Shown here: one piece after another, positions 4,821 to 5,126 of the stretch
Layout of the letters: every line of letters begins with the position of its first letter
Numbering within the stretch: the first letter of the stretch is position 1
Assembly (NCBI GenBank): GCA_017414145.1
Contig: JAFPQL010000210.1
Span: forward strand, 1 to 5,126
Source of the DNA: Oscillospiraceae bacterium
GTDB taxonomy: Bacteria; Bacillota_A; Clostridia; Oscillospirales; Ruminococcaceae
Reading direction: 5' to 3'
Length of the DNA: 5,126 nt
Position numbers and translations under genes: made by a program
The notes under the pieces: generated by a model
The model's input: only the letters and a program-made list of their open reading frames with translations
Databases searched by the model: none
What the model was told of the DNA's origin: nothing

Positions 4821-5126
4821 TTACGGCTTGGCGGTAGATGCCTTGCCGCTCGTCTCAGACGAGGTTGACGCGGATTTTGTCGTTGCCGCAGTCGTTGCAG
4901 TTGTCGTCGTGGTCGTGTACTTCACAGCGATGCTGGCGTGCGTCGCACCCGGATTGGAATACGAGGCAGGCTCTGTTGTCACAGTCGCTGTTTTCGGGGC
5001 GGTTGCACCCGGCTGATACACGAACTCAAACTTCGGGGACTTCAGACCCATGATATAACGGAAATCATTTCCCTTCACACGAACCTTGCCGCCGACGGTC
5101 ACATAGGAGACATATCCGCCGTCACC
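4821..5126 (-). CDS. C-terminal end of a SpoIID/LytB-like protein with a Thr-rich tail (5' partial)
   Basis: The frame is open from the window edge to TAA at 4823-4821, giving 101 residues. The GTG at 5102 is an internal Val, because the frame continues upstream as GDGGYVSY. Residues 5-35 (YVSYVTVGGKVRVKGNDFRYIMGLKSPKFEF) resemble the late part of SpoIID/LytB domains, where a short beta hairpin is followed by an FR-x-x-LGL-x-S-x-x-F segment. SpoIID proteins are cell-wall lytic transglycosylases acting in spore engulfment or in the envelope. In that family the segment is normally followed by a GHGVGMSQ-type motif. Here it is replaced by a PGAT-containing stretch (39-62) and a Thr/Ser/Ala-rich tail ending STAKP. 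The catalytic region would lie upstream, outside the window. The family call rests on one short segment, so another exported protein of unknown type is possible. Confidence 0.5.
   Translation of the reverse strand, partial: GDGGYVSYVTVGGKVRVKGNDFRYIMGLKSPKFEFVYQPGATAPKTATVTTEPASYSNPGATHASIAVKYTTTTTTATTAATTKSASTSSETSGKASTAKP

Noticed and set aside
4878..4918. GTC/GTT triplet run suggesting a microsatellite
   Set aside because: It encodes the Thr/Ala tail of the - strand protein with mixed synonymous codons, so it is coding low complexity rather than a separate DNA repeat.
5100..5102. GTG at 5102 as the start of a 93-residue protein
   Set aside because: The frame stays open to the window edge, there is no ribosome site, and the codon falls within a beta-strand that fits the SpoIID-like pattern.

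Overview
The window looks like chromosomal DNA from a GC-rich, Gram-positive anaerobe of the Oscillospiraceae (Ruminococcus-like). The pointers are strong AGGAGG-type ribosome sites, consensus sigma-A promoters, a secreted esterase carrying a dockerin with a degenerate first repeat (typical of Ruminococcus cellulosome-type enzymes), and a threonine-rich tail on an exported-type protein. The genus is an inference. There are five protein genes, two of them cut by the window edges. I see no RNA genes, CRISPR arrays, IS elements or phage genes.

Left part, + strand (1-1566): the 3' end of a gene whose C-terminus is a YacP/Rae1-type NYN (PIN-like) ribonuclease domain. It is most likely the tail of a TetM/EF-G-like ribosomal GTPase, with the GTPase part outside the window. 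It overlaps by 4 nt a DUF4279 gene, which is followed after 46 nt by a small TIR-like gene. The three are tightly packed with no visible internal promoter, so they are probably one transcript. The TIR-like protein has Gln where the NADase Glu is expected.

Middle, + strand (1570-2932): directly after the TIR stop codon lies a strong promoter (TTGACA, 17 nt, extended TATCAT). It drives a stand-alone class I/II PLP-dependent aminotransferase, which ends at a GC-rich hairpin terminator shared by two convergent transcripts.

Right part, - strand (2945-5126): a secreted, dockerin-bearing SGNH esterase of CE2 type (probable plant polysaccharide deacetylase) has its own perfect consensus promoter (TTGACA, 17 nt, TATAAT), a hairpin at the start of the mRNA and a duplicated A-rich leader segment. 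Upstream of it, behind a strong terminator, is the 3' end of a gene resembling the late part of a SpoIID/LytB domain, with a low-complexity Thr-rich tail.

The genes do not form one pathway. The left group suggests translation or RNA surveillance beside two poorly understood small proteins, the aminotransferase is housekeeping amino-acid metabolism, and the esterase serves extracellular fibre breakdown. The points most worth a second look are the nuclease-GTPase fusion and its small partner genes, the TIR-like protein without its catalytic Glu, and the SpoIID-like end that lacks the usual GHGVGMSQ-type motif.
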